From Lentisphaeria bacterium UBA7640 (GTDB lineage: Bacteria > Verrucomicrobiota > Lentisphaeria > Victivallales > Victivallaceae): a stretch of DNA of 6,377 nucleotides. The notes beneath the pieces are model-generated. The model was given only the letters and a program-made list of their open reading frames with translations. It made no database searches and had not been told where the DNA came from. The DNA is taken from positions 1 through 6,377 of the forward strand of contig DLIO01000142.1 in assembly GCA_002483765.1 (NCBI GenBank). The letters run 5' to 3'. Shown here piece after piece: positions 6,290 to 6,377 of the stretch (its first letter is position 1; every line of letters starts with the position of its first letter). The position numbers were made by a program, and so were the translations under genes.

Positions 6290-6317
6290 AATATAACGAA
6301 GAGTTGCTATTAATCAA
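6290..6317 (-). promoter_or_regulatory. Sigma-70-like promoter of rnpB
   Basis: On the - strand TTGATT (6317-6312) and TATATT (6295-6290) are separated by 16 bases, good matches to TTGACA and TATAAT. The predicted transcription start, seven to ten bases further on, coincides with the first base of P1 at about 6280, so the RNA may need little or no 5' trimming. This same promoter could drive the four-gene operon downstream. Confidence 0.6.
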
Positions 6318-6326
6318 GACCGCTTT

Positions 6327-6377
6327 ATGAAAAAGCTCTCATCCATGCAGAAGGCTCAGCAATTCCGAATGAACATG
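6327..6377 (+). CDS. Possible start of a divergent gene, cut by the window edge
   Basis: An ATG at 6327 opens a frame that stays open for 17 codons to the end of the window. It starts MKKLSSMQKAQQFRMNM, and the gene would run divergently from rnpB. There is no clear ribosome binding site (only AAGACC upstream) and the peptide is too short to recognise. Another ATG at 6345 is in the same frame. An open frame of this length is expected often by chance, so this is only a candidate. Confidence 0.25.
   Translation, partial: MKKLSSMQKAQQFRMNM

Noticed and set aside
5839..6313. Several + strand open frames of 66-136 codons and one - strand frame of 75 codons across this stretch
   Set aside because: They lie over the RNase P RNA gene, whose conserved structural blocks explain the sequence; the peptides resemble no protein.
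1..6377. Mobile elements, CRISPR arrays, tRNA genes or attachment sites
   Set aside because: No transposase or integrase motif, no regularly spaced repeats and no tRNA cloverleaf were seen on either strand.

Overview
This 6.4-kb window is an ordinary-looking bacterial chromosomal segment of moderate GC content. It carries six complete protein genes and one clear structural RNA gene, the RNase P RNA (rnpB). A GT9 heptosyltransferase-like enzyme and a likely lipoprotein point to a Gram-negative cell envelope. The Gfo/Idh/MocA subfamily at the left end is one I associate mainly with Bacteroidetes and the Planctomycetes-Verrucomicrobia-Lentisphaerae groups, so a PVC-type host is a reasonable but unproven guess.

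Left part (1-1999, + strand): a gene-free leader of about 258 bases with inverted repeats and a stretch complementary to the downstream ribosome binding site precedes a 418-residue Gfo/Idh/MocA-type oxidoreductase. Two bases after its stop lies a small META/HslJ-like predicted lipoprotein, so the two are probably co-transcribed. A 9-bp hairpin between this pair and the convergent operon probably ends the rightward transcript.

Right part (1991-6280, - strand): rnpB is transcribed leftward from a good sigma-70-like promoter. It is followed after 47 bases by four closely packed genes: a calcineurin-like metallophosphoesterase, a GT9 glycosyltransferase, a secreted protein of unknown function, and methylthioribose-1-phosphate isomerase (mtnA). 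The gene spacings are 12 bases, a 4-base overlap and a 1-base overlap, which indicates one operon. No convincing separate promoter lies between rnpB and the first of these genes. The operon has no single obvious pathway: it combines nucleotide or phosphoester housekeeping, envelope glycan synthesis, an exported protein and methionine salvage.

The last 97 bases hold the rnpB promoter and possibly the first codons of a divergent gene running off the right edge. I see no mobile element, CRISPR array, tRNA, defence system or integration site. The most useful points for follow-up are the possible structured leader, the unusual rnpB-led operon, the unrecognised exported protein, and an RNase P RNA that appears to lack P18 but has an extra UUCG-capped hairpin.
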